Assembly (NCBI GenBank): GCA_007449985.2
Contig: VIIQ02000048.1
Span: 248,001 to 312,000 of the forward strand
Origin: Desmodesmus armatus
Taxonomy: Eukaryota; Chlorophyta; Chlorophyceae; Sphaeropleales; Scenedesmaceae
DNA length: 64,000 nt
Reading direction: 5' to 3'
A program made the position numbers and the translations under genes. Shown here in pieces: positions 23,101-35,805 of this stretch. How positions within the stretch are numbered: position 1 is the first letter of the stretch; each line of letters starts with the position of its first letter. Below the pieces are notes generated by a model that saw nothing but the letters and a program-made list of their open reading frames with translations, made no database searches and had not been told where the DNA came from.

Positions 23101-26100
23101 TCCGGCTGCGCCTGCACACCCACTGCTGCCGACAGGGCATGACATAACTCCTGCACCTCAGCTGGCAGGCTGGGCTGCTGCTGCTGCTGAGGGCTGGGCT
23201 GCTGCTGCTGCTGAGGAGCCAGCCTGCTCGGTGACCAAGAGCCAGTTGCCGCCGGCGACCCTGTCGGCCACTGGTGCTGTATGCTGCTGTTCCGCAAGGG
23301 GCTGCTGGTGCTGCTTCCGGGTCCTGCTGCCGACGCAGCATACGTTTGGTGCAGTGCCGCTGCCACACCAGGTTGCTGCTGCTGATGTTGCTGCTGCGAA
23401 GGTAGCTGCAGCAAGGCCACCAGCTGCTGTGTCAGCCCAGTGAGGCGCTGCTGCTGTTGCTCCGCCCTTGCATGCAGCTCCGCCAGGTGCATGCCTGCCT
23501 CCCCTCCCTGCTGCTCCATCAGCTGCTGCAGCTGCACTATCGTGCTGTCATACCTGGCGCTGAGGGCGGCAGCCTCTGACGCTGTTGCCTCAGCTTCTGC
23601 TGCTGCAGCTTCTGCCTGCTGCTGCATGGCCTTGGCATGCCTGCAAGCATCAACAGTGCACCCGGTCAGCAGAACATGGCAGCAGCACACAGCGGCACCG
23701 CGCATAAACAGAAAGGCATTTGCAAAGGGCAGCGTCTCCTTGACATTCCTTTGCTGGCTAGGCCTGCCATTCGCCTAAGCTTTTGTGACACGCATCAGTA
23801 GGCACACTCATGCGCTCCCACACCTAGCCCTCAAACACAGGCCCCTGCATCAATCTCTTCACCTGTCCTCAAGCTCCTTGAGTGTCTTGGCCTGTGCCTC
23901 ACCCCTCTCTGTCAGCTGAGCCTGCACATCCCGCTTGAGCTGCTCCATCTGCTGCGTCAGGCTACCCAGCTGCGCCTCCGCCTCTGACTGCACCTTGGTC
24001 ATGGCGGCTGCATGTGACGCCTCGGCCTTGCGCAGAGCCTTGGCGTGAGAGGCCTCCAGCTGCTGAACCGCTGCTGCTTGGGAGCGCTGGGCTTCAGACA
24101 GCCGAGCCTGGCATGAACACAGGCAACAAGGAGGCTGAGCTCATGCACCTGTTAGTGGTGCTTCAACGTTCCGCACCCGTACACACCAGCACAGCAAGCA
24201 GTCCACGACAAGGCTTCCACAACCATCATGCGTGCTTGTCGTCACTTCCTGTTCCCGCAAGCTCACTAACTGTCCCTGGCAGGCCAGCCTCAAAGCTGCC
24301 AGCCATTACACCCCCCCAGCCCACCTCTGCTGCGAGCGCGCGCTGCTCTGATGCTCCTGCAGACTCCAGTGCCGCCTGGTGGGCTTTGCGCGATGCCTCC
24401 AGTTCGGTCTAGGCATAGACACACGAGGCAGAACACACATGCTGGATGTTGCCACTGCAGGCAGAATTGCTGGCCACTCCATGCTTTGGGGTGCGCACGC
24501 TCAGTGCGTGCAACTTGGGCCACATGCAGCGAGGGTTGGCATTCAGAAGCGCCCTATGGGCTCAGTGTCCAATATCTTGTTGCTCTCTTCTGCACATGCA
24601 GCATGATGTACACAGACCAAGCATGTGTGAAGAAGCGATGCAGTTGACGCCACACCTGCAGGTATGCATTCAGGCTTGCCACCTCTGTGTTGCTGCGCTG
24701 CACATCCGCCATGATGCGCTCCGTCATGGCGGCAGCTGCCTTGCTCTCCTGCACATTCACATTCACAAGCGCCTTGTCAAGACACAGCACACTGTTCACA
24801 CTGCTGGGCCAGGTTTCTGTAGACACGTGGGTGGCTGTCTTTGTGGAACTGCACATGCCCGCATCACGTCAAGGCCGATGCCAGGCCTGCACTGGCTCTG
24901 CCTGGCCTGCAAAGTGTGTGTGCAGTGACGCACCAGTTGCAGCTGGCCTTGCTGCTGCTCCAGCTGAGACACCAGCTGCTGGTTGAGCCCAGCCAAGTCG
25001 TTGCAGCGCAAACTGAGCTCAGCAACCTGCAGCACAGGACCCAGGACGGTTCAACTCGCCAAGGCCAGGAAGGTCATGTACTGTGTCTGACCTTACCAAG
25101 CCCCTGAGCATGATCAGGTGTGTGGTGCTCATATACTCGGAAGCTGATGGCCAAGTGCGTAGCGGCAGAAGTACAGCATTCTGCCAAATTCCTGGCCGCC
25201 CAGCACCGCACCTGTGATTGCAGCTGTGTGGCACGCTGCTCAGCTGCAGCATGCCGCTCCCCCATGACCTGCCTCTCTTCATCGAATGCAGCCAGGAGGC
25301 CCTCCAGGTCCTGCAGCAAGACACACTCATGATGGTTGCATGTGCTGATACCAGCGCAAACTGTTGCTGCCACCCACTGTCAGCTTTTCAAGCTGGAGAC
25401 GGACTGCACTGGGGCCCGCAAAGACACACGCATGCCTGAAGTGACAGCAGTCCCTGGCCAGTGTGGCCATCCACATGCTGCCATCCACATGTACTGAGGC
25501 GTACTGAGTGTTGCTGCTCAACACATCATGCGCGTTGCCGGGTGCGAATGAAAGCATGCGAACAAGGGCCAGCAAAGCAGCTGTACTGCTGCAACACCTG
25601 GTCAACTCTTCTCGCATCAGCAGCTACACAGCTTTGGAAGGTCTGATGCTGCCAAGCATTCATGCTTTAGTGGCTGAGATGTATGGCCTTCCACCTTGAA
25701 GCCCCCATTCACTCCATGTATCCCACACACTCGTTGCGTACCTTGGAAGTGTAGGCTGCCTGAGCAGCAGACATGCCAGCCATGTCCGGCAGTGTCTCAC
25801 TCAGGGCGCTGGCCCTGAACCCTACAAAGCTCCCAAACGCACTCTGCCGCTGCTGCACCCCACTGTCGGTCACCGACAGGCCTGATGCCCGCGCCCCGCT
25901 GCCGGCCACTGGGGACAGGGACGGACTGCGCAGCTGGCTGCTGCGTCCTGCGTCTGGTGAGGAGGCGTTGAGGGCTGGCAGGCATAGCAGCGAGGGCCCT
26001 GGTGGCGTGGGTGAGACTGAGGAGGCGCGCAGGATGCTGGTGCGCACTGCCACGTCCTTCTCCGCTTCGACCCTGTGCGTGGGACATATCGCACAACGCA

Positions 26101-29100
26101 CGACGCACAGCAATTGAGTGAGCGATTCTGAGATCCAGCTGCAATATTGACCCCCCTTTTCATGCAGGTCATAGCAATCTCTTGAGAAGGGCGCACCCCT
26201 TGGCCAGGCGCACAGGCAGCGTCGCAGCAATATAAGTAAGGCCGCATACGCGGAACAGAAGTCTAAGCAGCACAGGACAACTCACACACTCAGCTTGCGC
26301 GCCAGGCCTGCCCTGTGGTGGTCCATATCCTGCAGTGCAATGCTGAGGCGTGAGACTTCACCAGCTGCCATCGCTGCCTGGCTGCTGAGCTCCCCTCGGG
26401 CAGCTTCCAGCTCAGCCACAGACTGCAGCAACACCATGGAAAGAGCAGCAGCGGTCGACAACATCGTGGTCCAGCTGAGGAGCTCACCAGGGTGACCAAA
26501 CACTGCCGTAGCGTGCGTGCATGCCGTCGGCCTGAGGGCCAAGCGCAGCACCAGCATCAGGCTTGAAGAACTACGTGCTTTGCAACTGATATGCTTTGTG
26601 CGCAAGGCTGCCGCCGCAGCGAATCAGCATTGCTAGGCACCGGGCACCCACCTTGCTCAGCCGCACACGCTCCTCCTGCAGGCGCGCTGCTGCTGCCTCC
26701 GATGCCACATCGCTGTCCCGTGCTGCAGCGAGGGAACCACGCAGCTCTGCCAGCTGTGCTGTCAAGGCTGACACCTCAGCACGGCTGGTTGCCAGCTGAC
26801 CCTCCAGGCTGCTGCGAGCAGACTGCACCTGCACCATACAGGAAAGTGCAGGGCAGGCAGGCAGGCAGGGTAGCAACAGTCAGACCGGCACTGAAACGGC
26901 ACCTGCTCTGTGCATTGCCAAGGCTACAGAGAGGCATCTAGCACAGAGGGCGTATGAGTTCCCATGACAATACGGACGCTGCTTGTCAGTCAGCACCACC
27001 AGGCCATGTGCGTGCATCGCCAGCAGCACCCCTGATGGTGGATACGTCACCGCCTGCAGCCGCTTACCTCATGCAGCGCCTTGGACTGGGCTTCCTGATC
27101 CTCCGAGAGCCTTGCCACCTTGCGCTCCAGCGATGCTTGGGTTGCCTTGGCCGTCTCTGTGTGCAACAAGCAACAAAAGAGCAGCAACAGCAGGCCAGCC
27201 TGTTCACATTGTACATCACCATCTGACATACAGGTAACAAATGCTGCTTGTCAGGTGCAAGGCTCAGTGGAAGCAGCTAGCCCATACAGTACCTCTGTGT
27301 GTGTGTGTGTGTGCATGAATGAAGGTGGTGTGGCAGGGTGCCCTCACCTGCCGCTTCGACTGCCTCCGCCTTGGCTGCTTTGAGCTTAGCCTCTGCTGCT
27401 GCCAGTGCAGCCTCAGCAGCCGTTGCAGCATGCTGCTTGTCAATTTCCAGTGCCTGCATTGGCAAGCATCATTTGTCAGCGCATAGGCACATTCGGGCAG
27501 CACAACCGCCATTCCATTCCATACTATACGTACTAAGATGGATGCCACAAGGTCGTTCGGCACACCATGATGCCACAAGACACGAGGCCGGGTGCCCAGA
27601 CAAGGAGGGTGGCTCGACATCCCCTTGATCCAACACACAGTACAACTCTGGCCGGCGCTCATTGGGCAGTGCATGTTCAAATGGTCTGACCTTGATGCGC
27701 CCCTCCGCTGCAGCTGCCGCCGACAGTGCCTCATTGCGCTCTGCTGTGCGCAGCTCCAGCCTGTTCATGAGGTCAGCAAACAGCTCACGCTCCTGCAGCA
27801 GGCACAGCCAACCCAGCATGTCAGTGGGGCTGCTGCTAGCCTTGCCGAGCAGTGAAAGCATCCACTTGTAGCAACTGTCCCACCCAGGAAAATGGTGTGC
27901 ATCTGCCACGCATGCTAGTGAGTCATTGCTGCCTGCACCAGTGTATGCTGAGTAGTGAGCACATGCTTTTCACACAGCCCTGGCACCCTGCATGATGCTT
28001 GCATCAACAGCATCGCCCTACCCCTGCAGCTCCTGTGGCAGTCCGTGACAGTGCAGCTTGCAGCTGCTGGATGCTGCCAGTAGCCTCGTCCAGCTGGCTC
28101 TGCAGGCGCAAACACAAACACCACAATTGCTCAGCTCGGTTTGCATGCGCAAGGCTGCTATAGTCATGCATACTGCTCTGAGACACGCCTGCGCAGGCAT
28201 GTGATGCAGAGCCTGTACCGGCCAAGCCCACGGAATCGGGCAGCACGTCAACGCATGCAGGGCTTGAGATAACATCGGTGGCTGCAATTGCTGATGTACT
28301 TCAACAGCCCGGCGTCTAAATTTGGCCACCAAAAAGATTTTTTTGCCACCAGCTGCCCCACTATCAGCCAATCCATGTGAGGCTCACCTGCAGCGCAGCA
28401 CGCGCCCTGCGCCCATCCTCCGCTGCAGCACGCGTCTCCTCCACAGCCATGCGCAGCTGGCTGGCCTCAGCAGACACCCGAGAAAGCTCCTGCACAGCCA
28501 GACATGGGTGCAGACAGACACATATGCACAGCGCCTTCAGGACAGTATGCAAAACCACACTGGCAGTGGCCGTGACACCTTTGTGCACTATGGACATGTG
28601 AGGGCAGCAGGGCAATATGGGGTTTGTGGCTATCTGGCGCTCTAGTTGCATGTAGCCTGGCACTGCTCCTGCCATTGCTGCTTACCTGCTGCGCCAATGC
28701 CAGCTGCTCAGTCAACCGCTGCTTGGCTGCTGCGTTTTCAGCAAGGCTGGCCTCGAGTCGCTCGCGTTCCAGCCGGGCGGACAACTCCAGCTGCAGGCAG
28801 GCAGGCAGCAGCACGGGTCTGGCTGGAAATGTCATGGCAAGCTTGCAGCACGCCCAGTGTTTGCGCAGTGAGGAATCGCACTTAGTGCCTGCCTGCAAGG
28901 TGGGAATGTTTGCTGAAAGCAGCAAGCGCGTCAGCTGCAGTGCGGCACAGACCCCAAACGCAAGCTTGTCAGCTCACCTGCTGCAGCTGCAGGCTATGGG
29001 CTGCCTCCTGCTCAGTGCTGCGTGTGCTGGCCCGTGTGGCCCACTCAGCCTCCAGTGCATCCAGCCGCCTGCGGTACTCCGTTGACAGCTCACGCCGCAC

Positions 29101-32025
29101 CGACAGCACCTCTGCATCCAGCTGCGCCTGCATTGGCACACAACCACAAGGTGGTGCGTATGTTGCGCCCCAGCATTATCCATGATGTGCAGTGGCTGCC
29201 AGTCCACTGAGTGCAGAACCGGGGTGCAACAGGTGGGGAAAGGCGCACTTTGAGTCACAATCCACATGGAACGTCGCTCTGCAGCAATCTGCAGCAACTC
29301 GGCTTCCTTGCAGCATGTGACACCCAGTGGCACCTCATGCACAGGGCTGCAGTGTGAGCATGTCAGAGTGCTGCAGCACTGCACATGGGGTGGTGAACGC
29401 ATTCACCTACCTCGGCAGCCTCCACCCGTGCTGCCTGTCCCTCCAGTGTTCGCTTTATCTGTGCCTCCAGAGCAGCGCTGGCAAGCCCCAGGCTGCCATA
29501 CAGCCCACCCAAGCTGCCTGCCGTGGCAGGGTCTGCTGCCGTGGCAGCGGCCGCCGCTGCTGCTGCAGTTGCCGCTGCTGTCGCACTTGGGCTGCCACGA
29601 TCTGCGCCTCCTGAGCCGCCAAGGGAGGCGGCTGCCAGGTGGCGGCTGAGCCCAGCACCAGGGGCGCCAGCAAGGAGGGCGTCCAGGGTAGATATGTAGC
29701 GGTTTGCCAGCTCGAGCTCCTGCAGAAACAAACCCACACCAAGTCATCGCAAGCGCCCTGTGCTGCAATGCTCTAGCACTGCTGACACCTCCCCATCAAT
29801 TGCACACAAAGGCGAGTGCACACCTGCTACCTGACTCCAGCGATCCAAGCATGCAGGGTTGCGCGCACACCTGTATGTGGCGCTCGTACTTGAGCTGCTG
29901 CTGCTGCAGCTGGATGTCGAATCGCTCCTCCGCAGCAGCTTGCACCTCCAACCGTGCCTGCTGCTCATGGAGAGCTGCTGCGTCCGCCTGTTCCTGCAGC
30001 TGCTGTTGGAGCTCAGCGACCTGCATCTGCAGCAGCTCCACCTGCAGGCCAGGGCACACCGTCGTATTCAACACCACACAAGCAGCCCTCAAGCAGCATG
30101 AGCCATGCCATACATTGCACCTGCTGCAGAGCCGTCATGCGTCATCGCTGGCAAAAAATCAACGTGTAAAAAGTCTGCCCACCTGGTCTGTTGCTGCGTC
30201 CTGGTGCAGCTGCTGCCTGCCCTCTGACTCCTTGAGCTGTGCCTGCATGTCGAGCAGCTCAGCAGCCTTGATCAGCAGCTCCTGCCGCGCTGCATCATGG
30301 TCTGCTGCCAGCACCTGCAGGCGCTTCTCCAGCCTCTTGACAGTCTTTGCATGCAACCTGCACGTGACCAGGCACACACCACACAGCCTCACTGTCTTTG
30401 TGTACAATTTGCATGTAGTCAGTCAGCACGCGCACGACAAACAGGTTGTGTAACGTCTTTTGGGGTGCATGCAGCTACAGATGTTGGAGTGCATCCCTGT
30501 GCAGGAGCGGCCTGCAAGGGCAGCATGCATGGGCCCAGCACCAATTTGCATCAAAAGCACAGCACAGCGCAGCATGGCGTATGCCAGCTGCAGCAACCTG
30601 CCTGTCTGCATCTATGAGGGCCTGCTGCGCCTCCGCCAGTTGAGCTGCCAGGGAGTCTGCCTGCTGCTCCGTTGCAGCTGCTGCAGCCTCTGCCTGTGCG
30701 AGCTGTGCCTTGAGCTGTGACGACTCTGCTGAAGCCGCTGCTTGGTGGGCCGCCTCCTCAGCCACCAGAGCCTCCAACTTATCACCTGCAGGGGCAATCC
30801 AGCACGCGTTCATCACGGTTGTCCATGGAACAGCTGCAGGACTGGGACCGCAGGGAGGCATAGCAGCATCCTAGCTATTTCACAAAGCCATGCATCTGCT
30901 GTGCATGCAATGGAGGGCTACAGCATGCCCTTGCCAAGACTGCACACATTCCAGGAGCACAAGACAACGCCTGCTTTGCAAGGATTCTGCTGCCATGTTG
31001 TGCTCACCCAAGTTGATGTACTTGGCCCGCAGGGTCCTGCGCTCAGCCTCAGAGTCCGCAAGCAGGCCTTCCAGCTGCTTGGCAGTAGCTTCTGCCGTCT
31101 GCTTGCTGCCTCGCTCGTCCTGCAGCTCCCGCTCCCGCTGCTGCAGCTGCTTCTGCAGTTGGTCCGCTGTCGCCTTGTCAGCCGCATGGGACGCCCTGAT
31201 GTCCTGCAGGTTGCTGTTGAAGCTCTGCAGCTGCTGCAGGAGGCCCTGCTCCTTTTGTGCTGAGCTGGCCTGCAGCTTGGAGAGCTCGCTGCTGGACTGC
31301 TGCAGCTGCTGCCGCAGGCGCTCTAGCTCTGACTGCTGGTCATCTAGGAGCCGCTTGTACTGGCTTTGCACCTGGTCAAGCTCAGAGTTCCTGCTGCTGA
31401 GTTGGGCTTCCAGCGACGCTGCCCTGCTTTCCGCCAGGGCTGCTGCATGCTCTGCGGCTACCTTGGCACTCGATAGGCTATGCAGCTGCTGCCGCTGCTG
31501 CTCATGGGTGGTGTGCAGCCCTCTGAGCTCTGCTTGCAGGGAGGACGAGGTGCTTGAAGCTTTATTGAGTGCCTCCTCTGCAGCCACCTGCTTTTGCTGC
31601 GCCCAGGAGCTGTCCTGCTGTGCCCTGGCCAGTGCCTCCCGCAGCCGCTGCAGCTCGCGGTCCTTGAAGCTGGCTTCCTGCATGAGCTGCTGCAGGCGTT
31701 GGGCCTGATCGTTGGCGATTAGTTCATCAAATACGTCTGACAGCTTCACACCGCTGTGCTGGCGCGCTGCTGCCTGCAGACCTGCTGCTCCTGTGCCAGC
31801 ACCAGCAGTCCTGCTGCGCTGCTGCTGTGATGACGAGAAGACTGGTTGCTCGTATGCCTCCTGCTGCTGTAAGGATCGTTCAGGAAGTGGAGCTCGGTCG
31901 TATGGGTCCAACAAGCTGGCTTGCAGCCGTGATGCCAGTTGCTGGATGCGCTGCTCGTGAGAGGTAGACAGCCTATGTGATGATGCTGATTCCCCTGGGC
32001 ACTGTGTGCGTGAAGGAGACGGCAT
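20196..32025 (-). CDS. Very long coiled-coil protein, 28 exons
   Basis: Exons in transcript order: 32025-31008, 30785-30602, 30357-30183, 30041-29871, 29719-29411, 29127-28978, 28790-28686, 28489-28388, 28099-28022, 27792-27691, 27453-27348, 27156-27068, 26822-26652, 26422-26286, 26072-25742, 25310-25212, 25026-24934, 24748-24656, 24408-24325, 24107-23863, 23640-22952, 22681-22539, 22306-22208, 21843-21734, 21485-21401, 21056-20860, 20627-20566, 20347-20196. They sum to 5,379 nt (1,792 residues). Nearly all of it is heptad-like Leu/Ala/Gln/Glu coiled coil. Breaks are a Ser/Pro-rich insert (exon 15, SPSLSPVAGSG) and a Gln/Ser/Pro-rich insert (exon 21). The end is basic-acidic, with EREKEK-like runs. 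Intron 2 appears to start with GC rather than GT. Cytoskeletal, basal-body or Golgi-tether roles are possible from architecture, but the family is not recognised. The exon 23 acceptor (22306 or 22297) is ambiguous. Confidence 0.8.
27296..27313 (+). repeat. (TG)9 microsatellite in a coiled-coil gene intron
   Basis: Nine TG units lie in the intron between the exons at 27348-27453 and 27068-27156. Confidence 0.9.
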
Positions 32026-32506
32026 ATGCCTCAGGTGAATGTTTCAAGGCAGCTTGCAACCCCCATGCAGGGCCAGCAGGGATCAAAACATCAGTGTGGG
32101 TAAGTGCTGTTGTGAGAGTGACAAAGGCTGGCTTGTGACCCTCAAGCGTGGCGTTGCAAACAACAAACGTGCCATGACAGCAGAGTTTAAGTTCAATTTG
32201 ATCATTTCTCTTCGGGCTGTCGTTCAAATTGATTTGGGCTTTGACTAAATTTATGTGACACTCTTGTGATTGCAGCTTTGTTCAGCGTGGTGGTTTCGTG
32301 CAGTGCAGTGGGTGTCACGTATCTTGGAGCTTGGCCTCTACTCTCGATCAACTTGGTACTGTAGATCTGATCTTGTTGCACCATCGAAGTGTTAGCAGCG
32401 TTGTTGCTGCCTCAGAACGCATCAGTGGTCTTCCTTGATCGATTTTTATTCTCCTATCTCGCCCTTGGACGCCAACAGCAGTAGTGTCATTGAAGGCAGC
32501 AGCAGC
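32026..32506. promoter_or_regulatory. Divergent promoter region between the coiled-coil gene and STE24
   Basis: The 481 bp separate two start codons pointing in opposite directions. Local composition is more AT-rich than the surroundings around 32175-32270, as is usual for an algal promoter. No individual element can be named with confidence. An in-frame ATG at 32435 could be an alternative STE24 start. Confidence 0.55.
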
Positions 32507-35500
32507 ATGGACTTTTTCAGCATCAGCCTGGCGTTCATCGTCGCAGCCCACACAGCACACAGCTACCTTGACATCCGTCAGCTGGGAGCTCTGAAAAAGC
32601 CAAATCCTCCAGCGTCACTGGCTGGTGGGTCACGAGCATGAGGGCTGCTCCTCAATCACGCTCCGCAGGTCGTGCTCACCGCAACCATGCTGTCTGCCTG
32701 GTGCAGGCCTATTCACAAATGAGCTGTTCGAGTCCAGCAAAGCCTACAGCATTGACAAGTGGCACTTCAACTTTTGGCGTGGGCAGTACAGCCTTGTGGA
32801 GCATGTCCTGAACCTCTGGTTCATGCCCTGGCTGTGGCACATGCTCCCCAGCTTCCTGCCACAGCAGCTGGTGGCAAATGAGATCAGTCGTACAGTGTGT
32901 TACATGCTGCTGATGTCGCTGGTCAGCCTGGTGACCAGCTTGCCGTGGAGCTACTACAGCACATGTGAGTCCATGCATGCCACGCCCCAGCAGATGGCCT
33001 CGGGGGGGGGGGGGGGATTGGAAGAGCAGCGGCACCACTGTCAGCAGGTGCTTTGGCCTCAGGCAAGCTCAGACACAAGTAGGCCTGCGTGCCAAGTCTG
33101 CTGATGCTGCTGATGTGGATCAAGCGTGGCATGCGCGATGCAGCCTCCTGCCAGGCTGGCGGTGTCAGCTGACACTACGAGCCGAGACTGCAACACCACC
33201 ACCATGACTCAGATGCACTGTGCATCTTGTTTCCTAACGCACACAAAGACCCAGTGCAGGTTGCCCAGCTGCACCCACTGCACTTGCCCAGCTTTTCCCT
33301 GGCAGCGCTGCGCATGCGATAGCCGGCAAAATGAACATGTGGCACCCAAGCAGCCTACCACCTTCACACCCATCCCATCCCCTCTTTCACCTGTACACGC
33401 TGTCCGCCTGTGCAGTTGTGATTGAGCAGCGGCATGGCTTCAACAAGCAGACCAAGGCCCTGTTTGTGATGGACCTACTCAAGAGCGTGCTGCTGGGGCT
33501 GGTGCTGCTGCCACCACTGGTTGGAGCCTTCACTTGGCTACTGCAGCGCGCAGGGCCCTGGGTGCCGCTGCAGCTGTGGGCATTCTTTTTCACATTTGCA
33601 ATCATTATGATGACGATCTACCCAACGTGTGAGTGGACTTGAGCTATGATTGAACAACAAAGTGATCAGGCTTGAGGTGATGTATGGCAGCGGTGGTGAT
33701 GATGTGTTGGTGGCACCAGGGTGCTTGCAAGCTCTGACTCCTGGCATGCCAACCCAGCATGGGGTCGCTTACTGATGTACTTAGTGAAAGCTTCTCATCG
33801 GGACTCCCACTTCAGATGTATCCTCCTACTGGCTCCAACTGCCGCCACTGCTGCTGTTGTTGTTGTTGTTGTTGCAGTGATTGCCCCCCTGTTCAACAAG
33901 TTTGAGCCCCTGCCAGCTGGCAGCTTGCGAAGCAAGATTGAGGCACTGGCAGGCACGCTGAAGTTCCCTCTCAAGAAGCTGTACCAGATGGACGGCTCCA
34001 AGCGCAGCGGACACTCCAATGCATACATGTAAGCGTGACGTGTGGAGTGCTGGTGGCAGTGACTGTTGCCCAGCTCGAAGGATGCTTCGATGCAGCACTC
34101 AATCCCATCTTCAGCCCTCTCTGCCCAAAGGTAGCACACAATGTCATACACTATCGCAGCTATTCACAAGGGTTCCGTACTGGCCTCCAGCAGGCTCACG
34201 TGCCGGCCAGTTGAACCTGCGGCGTTGACTGGTCATGTTTTACGGTGGTCAGGTGATGCCCTAACCCTATCCAGAAGCAGCAATGATAGCACCTATGTTC
34301 ATATGCCATGCTGACCAGCTGCTGGTGTACTGCGCAGGTATGGATTCTTCAACAACAAGCGCATCGTGCTGTTTGACACACTGATCAAGGAGTGCTCTGA
34401 GGAGGAGGTTGTGGCAGTGCTTGCACACGGTGAGACAACAGGTCCCAGGGCCTTGCAGCTTGAGCTGCCAGGACGTATGCACACCTGGCGGCAGGCATGT
34501 TTTCAAGGATCAAAGGTGCACCAAGTCCCAACTTTGTGTGTCTAGAACCCGTAGATGCTGCCCGGTATGTCTGTGAGCAGCTCAACAGCACTAGGACCGC
34601 AGGGGCCTCCTGTTTGTTGGTGTCAGCGGGCACGGGAGGGGTTGTGAGTGTTGTTGCTGCTCAGCTGGGCAGTTGTCGGGTGTGTCAGCATACAGTGCAC
34701 CAGGCACATTATGCCTGAAATGAATCAAAGGCTCATCGCTTGGCTGGGCAAGCTGGCCAACCCACTTTGCCTCATGTGACACTGCTGTGCCTGCTGTATT
34801 GCCTGCAGAATTGGGCCACTGGAAGCTAGGCCACACCCCCATCAACTTCACCATGGGACAGTTCATCCTGTTGGCCAACTTCCTTTTGTTTGCCGCTGTG
34901 CGCAACACGCCTGGGCTATATGAGAGCTTTGGCTTCACCCACGACCGCCCAGCGCTAGTAGCCTTCCTGCTGTTTCAGTTCCTGATGACACCCATGGATG
35001 AGGTGAGCACACAGCTGCGGTCGATTTGAGATTCTCGCTGCAACCACAGTGCTGCCGGCATTGCCCTTGAATTATCCTCGCCGTACATTGTACGGCGTCC
35101 TGTTAGGTCAGATGCATGCGGGTGCACGTCAACAGACAGCATGGCGGAGTCCAAGGTATCCGCAGTGCCACTTGGCTCTCCCAGCGACCAAACACTGCAT
35201 GTTCTCCCCTGGCGCTTTTTGGCGCTGCCAGGCCACAGCTGGTGCTGCCCATCACATGATGCCTTACCCCAAGATTGCTTGCACTGACAATTGCAGCGAT
35301 CATTCACGTCTGCTGTCTGCTGTGTGGCGTTTCCCCCCTGCAGGTCATTGGCTTCCTGACCAACCTCGTCAGCAGGCGCTTTGAGTACCAGGCAGACAGG
35401 TGGGGGCTGCTGGCTTGACCACCATGCTGTTTTGGCTAGGTTAGGGGCTTGCTTCCCGGTAGGGAAGCTGCTTGTTCAGGCGACTTGTGCCAAATGCTGA

Positions 35501-35805
35501 TGCAACCACATCCTGCCGCTGCTGATGCAGTGTGTTGGGTGCGTCGAAGTATCCCACATCGTGCCATCCACTACGCCCCCAATTGAGGTATCGTGTCTGT
35601 TGCGGGTGTGCTGCTACTGCTGGTGTGCAGGTTTGCTGTGGATCAGGGCAAGGGTCATGATTTGCGAGCAGCCCTGCTAAAGCTTGAGGAGCAGAACAAG
35701 GCCAGCTTGAATGTTGACAGCTGGTTCAGCGCGTACCACCACTCTCACCCCCACCTTGTGGAACGGCTGTCAGCTATAGATGCTGCCCTGAAAAAGGGCA
35801 GCTGA
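32507..35805 (+). CDS. STE24: CAAX prenyl protease 1 (STE24), M48 zinc metalloprotease
   Basis: Integral membrane protease of the endoplasmic reticulum that removes the last three residues of prenylated CAAX proteins. Exons: 32507-32624, 32707-32964, 33416-33628, 33878-34028, 34338-34429, 34809-35002, 35344-35399, 35631-35805, joining to 418 residues, the usual family size. Seen: zinc motif HELGH (residues 277-281, split by an intron inside the Glu codon), the third ligand Glu in FEYQAD (Glu356), family blocks VIEQRHGFNKQT, IAPLFNKFEPLP, KLYQMDGSKRSGHSNAYMYG and SAYHHSHPHLVERLSAID, and several hydrophobic membrane segments. ATG 32507 (MDFFSISLAF) gives the usual short N-terminus; an in-frame ATG at 32435 would add 24 residues. 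A near-identical copy of exon 8 lies at 41514. Confidence 0.95.
33002..33016 (+). repeat. Poly-G tract (15 G) in STE24 intron 2
   Basis: An uninterrupted run of G shortly after the donor at 32965. Similar runs lie at 5046-5058 (13 G) and 36258-36274 (17 G). Confidence 0.9.

Noticed and set aside
30890..31708. 272-codon plus-strand open frame rich in Ser, Cys and Leu
   Set aside because: It is the antisense of the first coiled-coil exon. CAG-rich coding sequence reads as open Ser/Cys/Leu frames on the other strand, and it has no splice or motif support.
33002..33016. Poly-G tract as a possible G-quadruplex regulatory element
   Set aside because: Homopolymer G runs occur at least three times in unrelated introns or spacers here. 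Nothing beyond the run itself supports a function, and the length may be inexact.
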